Positions 24,101 to 33,247 of a stretch of DNA of 64,000 nucleotides are shown piece after piece. The position numbers were made by a program, and so were the translations under genes. The number at the start of each line of letters is the position of its first letter. Position 1 is the first letter of the stretch. Under the pieces are notes generated by a model that saw only the letters and a program-made list of their open reading frames with translations, did not search any database and had not been told where the DNA came from. Source of the DNA: an uncultured Collinsella sp. (GTDB lineage: Bacteria > Actinomycetota > Coriobacteriia > Coriobacteriales > Coriobacteriaceae); NCBI GenBank assembly GCA_958443615.1, contig CAUCLI010000007.1, positions 1-64,000 of the forward strand, given 5' to 3'.

Positions 24101-26281
24101 CTACGCCGTCAGGCTGTCGATCTCCTCGAGCCAAAGGGCCGCCGATGCGTCGCTCGGCATGCGCCAATCGCCACGGGGGCTCACGCTGACGGACCCGACC
24201 TTGGGGCCGTCGGGCAGGCAGCTGCGCTTGAACTGCTGGGCGAAGAAGCGGCGGTAGAACGTCCGCAGCCAATACAGGATCGTCGCGGGCTCGTAGGCGG
24301 GCGCGGTGCCCTCGGCCGCGGCGCCGTCCGCGGCGGGCTCGCCGAACGTGCGGCAGGCCATGCGGTAGATCTTCCCCGGCGCGAAGCCATGGCGCATCAT
24401 GTGGAACAGGAAGAAGTCGTGCAGCTCGTACGGACCGACGAGCTCCTCGGTGCACTGCGCGATCTCACCGTCGCCCGTGGGCGGCAGCAGCTCGGGCGAG
24501 ACGGGCGTGGCGAGGATGTCGCGCAGGATGGCGGCCGTCTCCCCGCCCAGCGCATCGGCGACGTGCGCCACCAGATGGCGGACGAGCGTCTTGGGCACGC
24601 CGGCGTTCACGCCGTACATGCTCATGTGGTCGGCGTTGTAAGTGGCCCAACCGAGCGCGAGCTCGGACAGGTCGCCCGTGCCGATCACGAAGCCGCCGAG
24701 CTCGTTGGAGAGGTCCATGAGGACCTGGGTGCGCTCACGGGCCTGGGCGTTCTCGTAGGTGACGTCCGTCACGCTCGGGTCGTGCCCGATGTCGGCGAAG
24801 TGGGCACGCACGGCCTCGCCGATCGCGATGGTGCGGAAGTCGACGCCCAGCTGCTCGGCCAGACGCTCGGCGTTGGACTTGGTTCGGCCCGTCGTGCCGA
24901 AGCCCGGCATGGACACCGCATGGACGCCCGAGCGCGGCAGCCCCAGCATGTCGAAGGCGCGCACCGTGACGAGCAGGGCGAGCGTGGAATCGAGGCCGCC
25001 CGAGAGGCCGATCACGGCCGAGCGGGTTCCCGTGTGCGCGAGGCGTGTCTTGAGGCCCGCGGCCTGCAGGTCGAGGATCTCCTCGCAGCACGCCGCGCGC
25101 CGCGCGGGATCTGCGGGCACGAACGGGGTGCGCGGGGCCGGGCACAGCACGTCGAGGGCGGAGTTGAGCAGCAGCTCGGCGTCCTCGGCGGGCGGAGTCG
25201 GGGGCTCGACGGACGCGTCGGGGTCGGCGCAGACGACCGTGGAGACGACCGTGACGCCCCTATGACCTCCACCCGCGCCGATGACCCCGGGCACGCCCCC
25301 GGCAGACGGGCCCGCCTCAACGCCCCTGAAGCTGAAATCAACCTCATACATATGTCCCATGGCCCACTCGCCGGTGCGCCACGTGTTGGAGCGGCGGCGC
25401 TCCGCCGTGAGCATCTCCACATCGACGTCCGCCACCGCCATCTCACACGAGAACAAAGGCGTGCTCGCCACGATCGAGCCGTTCTCGGCGATGAGGTTCT
25501 CACCCGAGAAGACGAGGTCGGTGGTGGACTCCCCCTCCCCCGCGTTGGCATAGGCGTAGGCGCAGTACAGGCGCGCGCTCTGGCCGGACACGAGGCTGCG
25601 GCGGTACGCCGACTTGCCCACGACCTCACTCGATGCGCTCGCGTTCAGGATGACCGTCGCGCCGCCGGAAAGCGCCATGTCCACCGAGGGCGGGTTGGGA
25701 ACCCACAGGTCCTCGCAGACCTCGACGCCGATGCGCACGTCCCCGAGGCCGGGATCAAAACAGGTGTAGACGATATCGCCCATGAGGGGGACGGGGCCCT
25801 GACCGGCGAATGGGATGAATCCGGCGCCGTTCACGGGCGCGGGCGCGAACCAGCGCTGCTCGTAGAACTCGCCGTAGTTGGGCAGGTGGCGCTTGACGGT
25901 GAGGCCCAGCAGGCGCCCCGCGCAGCACGCGGCGACGCAGTTGTAGACGCTCTCGCGATGCGCGACCGGCAGGCCCACGGTGAAAAGCAGCGGCGTGTCA
26001 GCCGTGTCCTCCAACAGGCCGGCGAGCGCGGCCTCGCATGCGCGCAGCAACGCGCGGTCGTGGAACAGGTCTCCGCAGGTGTAACCGGTGAGGCAGAGCT
26101 CGGGCAGGACCAGCACGCGCGCACCGGCGCGGACGGCCGCGTCGACGCATTCGAGGATGGCGGCGGCGTTGCCTGCCACATCCCCCACGCGGATCTTGGG
26201 CGTGGCGGCGGCGATGCGCAGATACCCGTCGCTCACCGCGATCCCATTCGTTGCCTGACCTGCGCACCTGACCTCGTCCAT
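24101..26281 (-). CDS. nadE: Glutamine-dependent NAD+ synthetase
   Basis: A 726-residue two-domain enzyme. The N-terminal nitrilase-type glutaminase (about 15-290) has the Glu in LPELCLTGYTCGDLF, the Lys in VKRHLPNYGEFYEQRW and the Cys in GVEVCEDLW. The C-terminal synthetase (about 400-726) has the ATP pyrophosphatase loop IGLSGGLDSTLAL and GTGDLSELALGWATY. It amidates deamido-NAD+ using glutamine-derived ammonia. It is longer than most homologues because of a Gly/Pro-rich linker (about 330-390) between the domains. GGGAGG precedes ATG 26281. It faces the rpiR gene tail to tail. Confidence 0.93.
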   Translation of the reverse strand: MDEVRCAGQATNGIAVSDGYLRIAAATPKIRVGDVAGNAAAILECVDAAVRAGARVLVLPELCLTGYTCGDLFHDRALLRACEAALAGLLEDTADTPLLFTVGLPVAHRESVYNCVAACCAGRLLGLTVKRHLPNYGEFYEQRWFAPAPVNGAGFIPFAGQGPVPLMGDIVYTCFDPGLGDVRIGVEVCEDLWVPNPPSVDMALSGGATVILNASASSEVVGKSAYRRSLVSGQSARLYCAYAYANAGEGESTTDLVFSGENLIAENGSIVASTPLFSCEMAVADVDVEMLTAERRRSNTWRTGEWAMGHMYEVDFSFRGVEAGPSAGGVPGVIGAGGGHRGVTVVSTVVCADPDASVEPPTPPAEDAELLLNSALDVLCPAPRTPFVPADPARRAACCEEILDLQAAGLKTRLAHTGTRSAVIGLSGGLDSTLALLVTVRAFDMLGLPRSGVHAVSMPGFGTTGRTKSNAERLAEQLGVDFRTIAIGEAVRAHFADIGHDPSVTDVTYENAQARERTQVLMDLSNELGGFVIGTGDLSELALGWATYNADHMSMYGVNAGVPKTLVRHLVAHVADALGGETAAILRDILATPVSPELLPPTGDGEIAQCTEELVGPYELHDFFLFHMMRHGFAPGKIYRMACRTFGEPAADGAAAEGTAPAYEPATILYWLRTFYRRFFAQQFKRSCLPDGPKVGSVSVSPRGDWRMPSDASAALWLEEIDSLTA

Positions 26282-26387
26282 GCGAGCCTCCCGAAGTGTT
26301 CGTCGTTCACGACGCCTATTGTACCCGCCCCCATGGACCGAAGGGGGCCGCGACGGGCGCGCCCATCGGACAACCGCGGGGCGCGCC

Positions 26388-27098
26388 CTAGCCCACGCGC
26401 TTCGGCGGGGCGAGCACCGGCCCGGCGACCTTGGTGTACGCGACCAGCCAGATGAGGGACGCGCAAAACCCGCCAAGCACGTCGGAGGCGTAATGGACGC
26501 CCAGGTACACGCGGGAGAAACCCACTGCGACCACCATCAGGCAGAGCAGCGCCGTCAAACCGGCGCGCAGGCGGCCATCGCGCACGTAGCGCCAGGTGAG
26601 CCAGATGAACAGGCCGAAAAACGCCATGGCGGCCATGGAATGACCGGAGGGGAAGCTGAAGCCCCCGATCTCGACCAGGCGCAGGGAGACGTCCGGACGG
26701 GGGCGCTGGATCGCGAACTTCAGCAGCTGGTTGAGGATGGTCGAGCCGGCCAGGTTGACCGCGCAGAACCAGCCCAGGCCCCTGACGCCGCGCGAGCGCC
26801 CGGCGAGCGCCACGGCGAAGATACAGGCGAAAAGAGGCACCGGCGTGACCATGAACGAGACCGCCTCCATGACGGGGGTCAACCATGCCGCGCGCACGTG
26901 CTCGACCATAAGTGTGATAGCCGAACGGTCGAGCGCCATGATCTCGCCCGCCAGGACGCGGTTGAGCAGGACGAGGAACACGATGAGGCAGACGGAGGCG
27001 ATGACGGCCCTCTTGTTCTCGAGCAGCAGGGATGCGATGTCCCCCGGGCGCACGCCCTCGCGGTCATTCGAGCCCGTCGGGCGCTTCTCCTCAGCCAT
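26388..27098 (-). CDS. PAP2-family membrane phosphatase
   Basis: A 236-residue membrane protein with about five or six helices. KFAIQRPRPD, FSFPSGHSMAAMAFF and GFSRVYLGVHYASDVLGG are the three phosphatase motifs of the PAP2/phosphatidic acid phosphatase family, with the catalytic His in the second and third. Likely a phosphatidate, phosphatidylglycerophosphate or undecaprenyl-diphosphate phosphatase acting on the outer membrane leaflet. GGAGGT precedes ATG 27098. It is divergent from the SOS-type polymerase gene and lies about 100 bases upstream of nadE. Confidence 0.9.
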   Translation of the reverse strand: MAEEKRPTGSNDREGVRPGDIASLLLENKRAVIASVCLIVFLVLLNRVLAGEIMALDRSAITLMVEHVRAAWLTPVMEAVSFMVTPVPLFACIFAVALAGRSRGVRGLGWFCAVNLAGSTILNQLLKFAIQRPRPDVSLRLVEIGGFSFPSGHSMAAMAFFGLFIWLTWRYVRDGRLRAGLTALLCLMVVAVGFSRVYLGVHYASDVLGGFCASLIWLVAYTKVAGPVLAPPKRVG

Positions 27099-27216
27099 GT
27101 GACCTCCGTCGGGCTCCCCGCCCATCGAACATGTTGTGCCGTTTCCATGGCGGGATTGTACCCGCACCCGCGCCCGAGCAGCGGCGCTTCGCCAAACCCA
27201 CAGCTCCCCGACACGT

Positions 27217-27271
27217 TTGACTGTGTCCGGGCGGGGCCATATCATCGAACAGAAGTTCGGAACACATGTTC
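27217..27271 (+). promoter_or_regulatory. Promoter with tandem LexA/SOS-like boxes
   Basis: TTGACT (27217-27222), a 17-base spacer and TATCAT (27240-27245) form a near-consensus promoter. Directly after the -10 come two GAAC-N4-GTTC palindromes, 27247-27258 and 27260-27271, 13 bases centre to centre. The second reads GAACACATGTTC and matches the Gram-positive LexA (DinR) box. The polymerase ribosome-binding site follows. Confidence 0.8.
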
Positions 27272-27285
27272 GATGGGAGGAACGG

Positions 27286-28800
27286 ATGGGGAAACCGGCG
27301 GCGGCGCCCGAGCGGAAGCGCACCTACATCTGCATAGACCTGAAGACCTTCTACGCATCCGTCGAATGCGCGGCGCGCGGGCTGGACCCCTTCACGCAGA
27401 ACCTCGTCGTGGCGGATACCTCGCGCGGACGCACCACCATCTGCCTGGCCATCAGCCCCGCGATGAAACAACTCGGCATACGCAACCGCTGCCGCCTGTT
27501 CGAGATACCCCAGGACGTCGACTACATCGCCGCCAAACCGCGCATGCGCCACTACATGGAGATCTCGGCGCGCATCTACGGCATATACCTCGAATATGTG
27601 AGCCCGTTGGACGTCCACGTCTACTCGATCGACGAGTGTTTCATCGACGCCACGTCCTACCTGTCGCTCTACGGCCTCACGGCGCGCGAGTTCGCCGATG
27701 AGCTGCGCGGGGCCGTGCTCGCCCGCACGGGAATCACGGCGACCGCCGGCATCGGCCCCAACCTCTTCCTCGCGAAAGTCGCGCTCGACATCACGGCGAA
27801 GCACGATAAGGACGGCATCGGGGAGCTGGATGAGGAACGTTTCCGCAGGGATGTCTGGCGGCACCGCCCCATCACGGACATCTGGGGCATCGGCCCCGGC
27901 ATCGCGGAGCGCCTGGCGAAATACCGCGTCTACGACCTGATGGGGGTCGCAGCGCTCGACGAGCGGATCCTGTACCGCGAATTCGGGGTGAACGCCGAAT
28001 ACCTCATAGACCATGCGCGTGGGGTCGAGCCCTGCACCATAGCGGAGATCCAAGCGTACCGCCCGCAGGCGACCTCGATGGTGAACGGGCAGGTCCTCTC
28101 GCGCAACTACAGCTGCGAGGAGGCCCTCACGGTGCTGCGGGAGATGGTGGATGCATCGGTGCTCGAACTCGTCGACCGGGGCGTGGTCGCGAGTTCGATC
28201 TCCCTGTACGCGGGCTACGGCAGCGAGGTGCGCGAGCTGCGCCGGCTCGATGCGAGCGGCAGCGCGTCATATGTGGACGGCTGCGGGCATCGCCGCAACA
28301 GCACCGCGGAGGACATCCCGCGCATCACGCCGCGACCGGGCGAGAACCGCGTCGAGCCCCCGCGGGCGGCGGGGCGCGAACGCGACCTGTACGCCGAGGG
28401 CGCACGGCGGACGGGCTCCTTCACCGGCGAGCACGGGACGAGGCCGGCGGCGGGAAGGGGCGCCTACGCGCACGCGGGCAGGCAGCGCAAGCTCCAGGAG
28501 CGGACCAACTCGCGCCGCAAGCTCCAGGAGTACTTCGAAAGGCTGTTCAGGGAATCGGTCGACCCTCGGCGGCCCATCAAGCGGCTGAGCATCGGATTCG
28601 GCGACCTGCTCCCCGAGGAGCTCGCCACGATCGACCTCTTCACCGACGTCGAGGCCGAGGCCCGCGAGCGGGAGCTGCAGCGGGCCATCATCGATGTGAA
28701 GGGGAGATACGGAAAGAACGCCCTCGTCATGGGGCGGAGCCTGCGCCCCGAGGCGACGGGGCGCGAACGCAACGAACAGGTGGGAGGACATCATGCGTGA
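27286..28800 (+). CDS. Y-family DNA polymerase (UmuC/UvrX-like, SOS)
   Basis: A 504-residue translesion polymerase of the DinB/UmuC superfamily. YICIDLKTFYASVEC holds the first catalytic Asp and the steric-gate region, and VYSIDECFIDAT the catalytic Asp-Glu pair; WGIGPGIAERL is the helix-hairpin-helix of the thumb. A low-complexity Arg/Gly-rich insert (about 335-420) interrupts the little-finger region. It follows two LexA-like boxes and overlaps a YolD-like gene by 8 bases, the arrangement seen for Bacillus UvrX/YqjW with YolD/YqjX. This supports a DNA-damage-induced role. GGGAGGAACGG precedes ATG 27286. Confidence 0.9.
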   Translation: MGKPAAAPERKRTYICIDLKTFYASVECAARGLDPFTQNLVVADTSRGRTTICLAISPAMKQLGIRNRCRLFEIPQDVDYIAAKPRMRHYMEISARIYGIYLEYVSPLDVHVYSIDECFIDATSYLSLYGLTAREFADELRGAVLARTGITATAGIGPNLFLAKVALDITAKHDKDGIGELDEERFRRDVWRHRPITDIWGIGPGIAERLAKYRVYDLMGVAALDERILYREFGVNAEYLIDHARGVEPCTIAEIQAYRPQATSMVNGQVLSRNYSCEEALTVLREMVDASVLELVDRGVVASSISLYAGYGSEVRELRRLDASGSASYVDGCGHRRNSTAEDIPRITPRPGENRVEPPRAAGRERDLYAEGARRTGSFTGEHGTRPAAGRGAYAHAGRQRKLQERTNSRRKLQEYFERLFRESVDPRRPIKRLSIGFGDLLPEELATIDLFTDVEAEARERELQRAIIDVKGRYGKNALVMGRSLRPEATGRERNEQVGGHHA

Positions 28801-29212
28801 ACATGCGGGCGCGAACCCCATGGGAGAGAGGTGCGACATCGCGGGACGCGCGCCCGGCTCCGCCGGGGAGATCGGGACGGGAGATGCGACCCTCACCGCG
28901 AACGGAAAACCACGTGCGAGCCGCGCCGCGCAATTCATGCCGTTCGCGGCGCTCACGGGCTACTACGAGCTCGCACGCCAACAGGAGCGCATCACCGAGC
29001 CCCGCCATGAGCTCACCGAGGAGGAGGCCCTCGCCCTCTCGCGCACCATCATGCAGGTCAAGAAAGGCGACCTGGTGCGCGTGACGTACTACGATTGGGA
29101 TTCGTACCGCACGGTATCGGGCGTGGTGGCGCGCGTGGACTTCGCGTTCCGCCGCATCCAGGTCGTGAAGACGGTCATAGGATTCGATGACATCCTCGCC
29201 ATCAAGCGGTAA
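28793..29212 (+). CDS. YolD-like protein, partner of the Y-family polymerase
   Basis: A 139-residue protein. From about residue 42 it matches the YolD-like pattern: RAAQFMPFAALTGYYEL, then a helical Glu-rich segment, then a small beta domain (GDLVRVTYYDWDSYRTVSG and VDFAFRRIQVV). YolD proteins are often encoded beside UmuC-like polymerases and are proposed to replace UmuD. The start lies inside the last codons of the polymerase (ATGCGTGA overlap), with GGGAGGA upstream, so the two are translationally coupled. The first ~40 residues are low-complexity and not conserved. Confidence 0.8.
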   Translation: MREHAGANPMGERCDIAGRAPGSAGEIGTGDATLTANGKPRASRAAQFMPFAALTGYYELARQQERITEPRHELTEEEALALSRTIMQVKKGDLVRVTYYDWDSYRTVSGVVARVDFAFRRIQVVKTVIGFDDILAIKR

Positions 29213-29338
29213 CACATGCGGGCGCGCCCACCCGCGCCGCGGCGGACGTGCCACAATAGAGACGCATGTGCGCAACGGCATGCACCGGCGGAAAAGGGCG
29301 CCTCGAAACGCCCGAACCGCATCGATCAAGGAGGGACC

Positions 29339-29977
29339 ATGGACAACGTGAGGAGCGCCGCGCATCGCGCGACGGCGCAAAGCATCATCAAGAAGCTCGC
29401 ACTGCGCAACATGACCGGGCACTACTGCGATACCGCCGCCGAGGCCGTGGAGCTCGTCCGCTCGCTCGTCGGCGATGACGAGAGCGTCACCTGGGGCGGC
29501 AGCGTCACGTTCAGCCAGAGCGGCGTGAAGGACGCGCTGGCGGCCGACGGCCATCCCATGATCGACCGCATGGAGGCGAGCACGGCCGACGAGCAGGAGG
29601 AGATGTGGCGCCGCCAGGTGAGCGCGGACTGGTTCTTCATGAGCACGAACGCCATCACGCTCGACGGCGAGCTCGTCAACATCGACGGCAACGCCAACCG
29701 CCTCGCCCTGCTCCTGCACGGACCCAAGCACGTCTGCGTCATCGCCGGGATGAACAAGGTCGTCGCCGACGTGGAGAGCGGCATCAAGCGCGTCCGGACC
29801 GTCGCCTGCCCGCTCAACGCCGCGCGCCTGCACACGAACACCCCCTGCGAGCTCACCGGTACCTGCGCCGATTGCCATTCACGGGGTTGCATGTGCTGTC
29901 AGGAGGTCATCACGCGCCATTCACGCCATGAGGGCCGCATCCACGTCATCCTCGTCGGCGAGGATCTCGGTTACTAG
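29339..29977 (+). CDS. LUD-domain (LutC-like, DUF162) protein
   Basis: A 212-residue protein of the LUD (lactate utilisation) fold. Visible blocks are DDESVTWGGSVTFSQSG, DWFFMSTNAITLDGELVNIDGNANR and GPKHVCVIAGMNKVV, typical of stand-alone DUF162 proteins. A Cys-rich tail (CELTGTCADCHSRGCMCCQ) could bind metal. LutC-type proteins assist L-lactate oxidation, but LutA and LutB are absent here, so this is an orphan and lactate use is not implied. AAGGAGG precedes ATG 29339. It may be in a unit with the downstream alcohol dehydrogenase, though a hairpin lies between. Confidence 0.8.
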   Translation: MDNVRSAAHRATAQSIIKKLALRNMTGHYCDTAAEAVELVRSLVGDDESVTWGGSVTFSQSGVKDALAADGHPMIDRMEASTADEQEEMWRRQVSADWFFMSTNAITLDGELVNIDGNANRLALLLHGPKHVCVIAGMNKVVADVESGIKRVRTVACPLNAARLHTNTPCELTGTCADCHSRGCMCCQEVITRHSRHEGRIHVILVGEDLGY

Positions 29978-30008
29978 GAGGACCCCGGCCGTCAAAGAAC
30001 CCGCCCAT

Positions 30009-30052
30009 CGCCCGCGGCGCCCCGATCCATGGCGGTCGAGGGGCGCGGGCGG
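30009..30052 (+). terminator. GC-rich hairpin after the LUD gene
   Basis: CGCCCGCGGCGCCCC pairs, with a small bulge, with GGGGCGCGGGCG. It lies about 30 bases after the LUD stop, with no T-run. Confidence 0.4.
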
Positions 30053-30074
30053 GCATCGAACATGAAAGGACCCC

Positions 30075-31316
30075 ATGAACAACTTCACCTTCTGCTCCCC
30101 GACCAAATTCGCATTCGGCCGCGGCGTCACAGACCAGGTGGGCGCCGAGCTCGCCGCCTCCGGCTATCGTCGGGCGCTCATCGTGTACGGGCAGGGCTCC
30201 GTGGTGCGCACGGGCACGCTCGACCGTGTCAGGGCCTCTCTCGATGCAGCCGGCGTGTCCCATGTCGAGCTGGGAGGGGTGCGCCCCAACCCCGAGATCG
30301 GGCTCGTTCGCGAGGGCGCCGAGCTCGCCGCGCGCGAGGGCGTCGACATCGTGCTGCCGGTCGGCGGCGGATCGGCCATGGATTGCGCCAAGGGCATCGC
30401 GCTTTCAGCCGGCTATGAGGGCGACCCTTGGGATTTCTGGGCGAAGAGGGCGACCGTCGATCGCTGCCTGCCGATCGCGACCGTGGTGACCATCCCCGCA
30501 TCCGGCTCCGAGGCATCCAACTCCTGCGTCATCAGCAATGACGCCGAGGGTCTCAAGAGCGGGTGCAACAGCGAGCTCATCCGCCCCGCGATCGCGTTCT
30601 TGGACCCGGAGCTCACCTTCACCCTCCCGCCCTACCAGACCGCGGCGGGCGTGACCGATATGATCGCCCACATCATGGAGCGCTTCTTCTCGGGCGAGCC
30701 CGCGGTCGGCGTGACGGACAACATCGCCTGCGGCCTCATCCGCGCCGCGATCGACGCCGCGCGCATCGTGGGGGAGGAGCCCGAGAATTACGACGCGCGC
30801 GCCGAGCTCATGTGGATCGGGACGCTCGCCCACAACGGCCTCGCCGGCTGCGGTCTGGGCATCCCCGGCATGCGCGACGGCGACTGGTCATGCCACGGCC
30901 TGGAGCATGAGGTGTCCGCGGTCGACTCCCGCATCACCCACGGAGCGGGCCTCGCCGTCATCTTCCCGGCTTGGATGCGCTACGTATGGGCAAGCCATCC
31001 CGAGCGCTTCCTGACCTTCGGTGCGGAGGTCTTCGGCATCGAGCCCATCGATCCCGAGGTCGACGACCTGTCGGACATCGACGAGGAGATCACGCCGGAG
31101 CGCGCCGCGCATGACGCGGTCGAGGCGACCATCGACGAGCTCCAGGGGTTCTTCGTCTCCATGGGCATGCCCTCCACCCTGGGGGAACTCGGTATCGATG
31201 CCGCCGATATCGACCAGCTGATCCGCGGTCTGCGCATCAACCGCGGTGAGCAGTTCGGGACGTTTTGCAAGCTCACCCTGGACGACGCCCGCGCGATTTA
31301 CGAGAGCGCCCTGTAG
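30075..31316 (+). CDS. Iron-containing alcohol dehydrogenase (butanol dehydrogenase/YqhD-like)
   Basis: A 413-residue group III alcohol dehydrogenase. NNFTFCSPTKFAFGRG and ALIVYGQGSV open the NAD(P)-binding domain, with LPVGGGSAMDCAKGIAL the cofactor loop. The metal-binding His/Asp residues lie in AGVTDMIAHIMERFF and ITHGAGLAVIFPAWMRY. It reduces aldehydes to alcohols, fitting a fermentative or detoxifying role; the exact substrate is not fixed by sequence. GAAAGGACCCC precedes ATG 30075. Confidence 0.9.
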   Translation: MNNFTFCSPTKFAFGRGVTDQVGAELAASGYRRALIVYGQGSVVRTGTLDRVRASLDAAGVSHVELGGVRPNPEIGLVREGAELAAREGVDIVLPVGGGSAMDCAKGIALSAGYEGDPWDFWAKRATVDRCLPIATVVTIPASGSEASNSCVISNDAEGLKSGCNSELIRPAIAFLDPELTFTLPPYQTAAGVTDMIAHIMERFFSGEPAVGVTDNIACGLIRAAIDAARIVGEEPENYDARAELMWIGTLAHNGLAGCGLGIPGMRDGDWSCHGLEHEVSAVDSRITHGAGLAVIFPAWMRYVWASHPERFLTFGAEVFGIEPIDPEVDDLSDIDEEITPERAAHDAVEATIDELQGFFVSMGMPSTLGELGIDAADIDQLIRGLRINRGEQFGTFCKLTLDDARAIYESAL

Positions 31317-31366
31317 CGAAACTCGCAGCGAACCCAGTCGCCCGATGGGGAGCGGATGCGGAAAAG

Positions 31367-31402
31367 GGTGCCCCGCAGCTCGGCCATGAGCTGCGGGGCA
31401 CC
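31367..31402 (+). terminator. Strong hairpin after the alcohol dehydrogenase
   Basis: A perfect 15-bp stem (GGTGCCCCGCAGCTC with GAGCTGCGGGGCACC) with a 6-base loop, 50 bases after the stop. It lacks a T-run on either strand and also lies before the end of the convergent yaaA gene. Confidence 0.6.
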
Positions 31403-31490
31403 TCGCCGTGCATCCCGCTATGCCCCCGCGATCCATCCCCTCATACACAGGGGCATCGCGGCGGGACCCCCCTCATCCGCCTCAAAAGCC

Positions 31491-32348
31491 TCAGCGCCTC
31501 ATGAACACGAGGGTGCCATGATTCGCATCGTGCGACGAGAGGCCGGGGTCGAACGCGTAGCCGATGTCGAATCGCTCGAGCTCGTCCACGCACGCCACCG
31601 CGTTCTCGGCCATCCAGCGCACCATGGTGCCTCGGGCGATCTTGCTCGCCGTCGCCCGCTGCACCGGCTTGCCCGCGCGCAGGCCCTCGCCGAAGACCAC
31701 CGTGACATGCGACGCGCCCTCGGGGAGATACGGGAGCACCGCCTTCGAGTATTCGACGCTCGCGAGATTCACGACGACGATGTCCTCGGCGGAGGGCTCT
31801 CCCCCATCCGGCGCGCCCGGGCGGCGGGACGGAGCCGCGCCGCATATGGCAGAGGCGATGTCTCCTCCCCAAAACCCATAGAGGTCCTTTGCACCGTCGA
31901 CTTGCAGCTTCGCCGCCATCTCGAGACGGTACGGTTGGACGGCGTCGAAGGGCCTCACGCATCCGTACAGGGCGGAAAGGATCCAAAGGTGCCGCCCGAG
32001 CCACTCGAGCGCATGCGCGTCGAGCACCTCGGGCGCCATGCTTCGATATTGGATCCCCACGTACGATGTGATCGCGGGCCCAACCGCGCGCGAGACGGCG
32101 GCGGCGCGCAGGTCATCCCCATCCATCACGCACGCGAACTCGCGGAGCCGCTCGACGTTCTCGTCAAGCAGCTTGTCGTTGACGCGCCACAGCTCCCTGA
32201 GCCCCTCATCTCCCCGCTCGCGCTGAATCGAGCGCAATTCGCGCACGATGCGCTCGGTCTTCAGCGGAAACGGGGGGATCCCGCGCGGTGCGAACGCATC
32301 CGCGTCGACGCGCATCTGCTTGGCTGGCGAGATAACGACCTGCAGCAC
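31491..32348 (-). CDS. yaaA: YaaA family peroxide-response protein (DUF328)
   Basis: A 285-residue YaaA/DUF328 protein. The N-terminus LQVVISPAKQMRVD and the internal YVGIQYRSMAPEVLD and LYGCVRPFDAVQPYRLEM are the family signatures. In E. coli YaaA limits intracellular iron and oxidative DNA damage under peroxide; recent work on the family points to DNA binding. The start is a GTG at 32348 with GGAAGGAT; no ATG is available at the conserved position. A TATAAT on the minus strand at 32388-32393 could be its -10. The centre carries a Pro/Gly-rich insert (SRRPGAPDGGEPS). Confidence 0.85.
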   Translation of the reverse strand: MLQVVISPAKQMRVDADAFAPRGIPPFPLKTERIVRELRSIQRERGDEGLRELWRVNDKLLDENVERLREFACVMDGDDLRAAAVSRAVGPAITSYVGIQYRSMAPEVLDAHALEWLGRHLWILSALYGCVRPFDAVQPYRLEMAAKLQVDGAKDLYGFWGGDIASAICGAAPSRRPGAPDGGEPSAEDIVVVNLASVEYSKAVLPYLPEGASHVTVVFGEGLRAGKPVQRATASKIARGTMVRWMAENAVACVDELERFDIGYAFDPGLSSHDANHGTLVFMRR

Positions 32349-32435
32349 TTCGGCATCCTTCCCATCGGCCACATCATGTCCGTGGGCATTATATCCGCAT
32401 CGCTTCGACGTCATCCGCACCGCTTCGACGCGGCC

Positions 32436-33227
32436 CTACGCGATGTGGCCGAGGAAGTCTTTGGTGCGCTCGGACTTCGGGTGGTCGAACACCTCCCCCG
32501 GAGCCCCCTCCTCCACGATCACGCCGCCGTCCATGAACACCACGCGGTCGGCGACGTCGCGCGCGAATTGCATCTCATGCGTGACCACGATCATGGTCAT
32601 CCCCTCGCGCGCCAGTTCGCGCATGACGCCCAACACGTCGCGCACGAGCTCGGGGTCGAGGGCGCTCGTCGCCTCGTCGAACAACATGACGTGCGGGTTC
32701 ATCGCGAGGGCGCGGGCGATGGCGACGCGCTGCTGCTGGCCTCCGGAAAGCTGGGACGGCATGAAGTCCACGCGGTCGGCGAGGCCGACCTTGGAAAGCT
32801 CCTCGACCGCGATGCGCTCCGCCTCCTCACGGCTCCGCTTGAGGACCTTCTGCTGGGCGATCATGACGTTTCTCTTCGCCGAGAGGTGCGGGAACAGGTT
32901 GAACTGCTGGAACACCATGCCCAAGGTCGAACGGACCTTGTTGATGTCGACGCCCCTTTTGGTGATATCCACGCCCTCGACCACGATCGAGCCGCTCGTC
33001 GGGGTTTCGAGCAGGTTGACGCAGCGCAGCATCGTCGATTTGCCCGAGCCGGATGGACCGAGCACCACCACGACCTCGCCGCGATGCACATCCAGGTCGA
33101 TCCCGCGCAGGACCTCGTTGTCGCCATACGATTTATGCAGGCCCCGAATCTGGACCACGGGGGCGTCCGAGGACCCCGCAGATGCGGGCGCCTCCGTCGA
33201 TGCGGCCTTCTCGAACACGTCGTTCAT
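32436..33227 (-). CDS. Polar amino acid ABC importer, ATP-binding protein (GlnQ-like)
   Basis: A 263-residue ATPase. The Walker A motif is GPSGSGKST, the signature is [17 protein letters not shown], the Walker B is [14 protein letters not shown], and the switch His is in [25 protein letters not shown] is characteristic of the glutamine/histidine/arginine family. It is the last gene of a three-gene importer (binding protein, permease, ATPase). An extra ~25-residue N-terminal leader precedes the fold. AGGAG precedes ATG 33227. Confidence 0.92.
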   Translation of the reverse strand: MNDVFEKAASTEAPASAGSSDAPVVQIRGLHKSYGDNEVLRGIDLDVHRGEVVVVLGPSGSGKSTMLRCVNLLETPTSGSIVVEGVDITKRGVDINKVRSTLGMVFQQFNLFPHLSAKRNVMIAQQKVLKRSREEAERIAVEELSKVGLADRVDFMPSQLSGGQQQRVAIARALAMNPHVMLFDEATSALDPELVRDVLGVMRELAREGMTMIVVTHEMQFARDVADRVVFMDGGVIVEEGAPGEVFDHPKSERTKDFLGHIA

Positions 33228-33247
33228 CTCAATCACTCCTCGCAATG

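Noticed and set aside
23150..26455. Very long plus-strand open frame overlapping rpiR and opposite nadE
   Set aside because: Both real genes are convincing. The frame is Arg/Ala/Gly-rich and has no family features.
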